A stretch of 5,714 nt of DNA from an uncultured Lachnoanaerobaculum sp. (lineage in GTDB: Bacteria; Bacillota; Clostridia; Lachnospirales; Lachnospiraceae): assembly GCA_916720285.1 (NCBI GenBank), contig CAKAQP010000149.1:1-5714 (forward strand). Direction: 5' to 3'. Positions within the stretch are counted from its first letter, which is position 1; every line of letters starts with the position of its first letter. The translations under genes and the position numbers were made by a program. Below, one piece after another: positions 5,630-5,714 of the stretch. A model generated the notes under the pieces. The model was not told the origin of the DNA and did not search any database. It saw only the letters and a program-made list of their open reading frames with translations.

Positions 5630-5714
5630 ATGAATGCACATGATATTTTGAATAACCCTTTTTTAAATAAGGGAACTGCCTTTACACTTGAAGAGCGTAA
5701 AGAACTTGGCTTAG
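5630..5714 (+). CDS. NAD-dependent malic enzyme, N-terminal fragment (partial)
   Basis: The 28 codons present read MNAHDILNNPFLNKGTAFTL, then EERKELGL, and continue past the window end. The NPFLNKGTAFTxEER(x)xLGL block is the characteristic N-terminal motif of the malic enzyme/malolactic enzyme family (PF00390), usually followed by GLLPP. These cytosolic enzymes decarboxylate malate oxidatively to pyruvate with NAD or NADP, or convert it to lactate in the malolactic branch. The N-terminus alone cannot separate these activities, though NAD-linked malic enzyme is the commonest member. The gene has its own promoter and perfect ribosome binding site after the upstream terminator, so it is a separate transcription unit. 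Confidence 0.85.
   Translation, partial: MNAHDILNNPFLNKGTAFTLEERKELGL

Overview
The window is AT-rich, has strong Shine-Dalgarno sites before nearly every gene and tight stop/start overlaps, and encodes proteins typical of low-GC Gram-positive anaerobes. A Clostridia/Lachnospiraceae-type genome is the best guess, from gene content and codon use only; the genus cannot be fixed from this sequence. All supported genes lie on the + strand. No mobile element, CRISPR array, tRNA or rRNA is visible.

Layout. (1) 1-743: the last 16 codons of an unidentified gene, followed directly by a cyclase-family metal hydrolase (kynurenine-formamidase-like), closed by a strong intrinsic terminator. (2) 744-867: a regulatory region with two pairs of direct repeats, each of 11-bp period, a weak -10 element and a small leader hairpin. 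(3) 868-5350: a compact four-gene operon. It encodes a surface lipoprotein with a parallel beta-helix carbohydrate-binding domain and a long Gly/Gln/Pro repeat tail, a GT2 glycosyltransferase fused to a GtrA flippase-like domain, a membrane-anchored phosphodiester glycosidase (NAGPA family), and an unrecognised four-helix membrane protein. Two of the three junctions overlap by one base and the third is 15 bp. A second strong terminator (5358-5393) closes the operon. (4) 5394-5714: an AT-rich promoter region and the first 28 codons of an NAD-dependent malic enzyme.

How the genes may work together (inference). The GT2-GtrA protein would load a sugar onto undecaprenyl phosphate and help move it across the membrane. 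The phosphodiester glycosidase acts outside the membrane and could hydrolyse sugar-phosphodiester bonds in a surface polymer. The lipoprotein could bind a polysaccharide at the cell surface, and the small membrane protein may be an accessory subunit. The operon therefore looks like a surface-glycan modification cassette, probably controlled by an OmpR/PhoB-type response regulator. No GT-C-type transferase that would use the flipped lipid-linked sugar is present in the window. This cassette is the most interesting part of the sequence; the flanking metabolic genes look ordinary.
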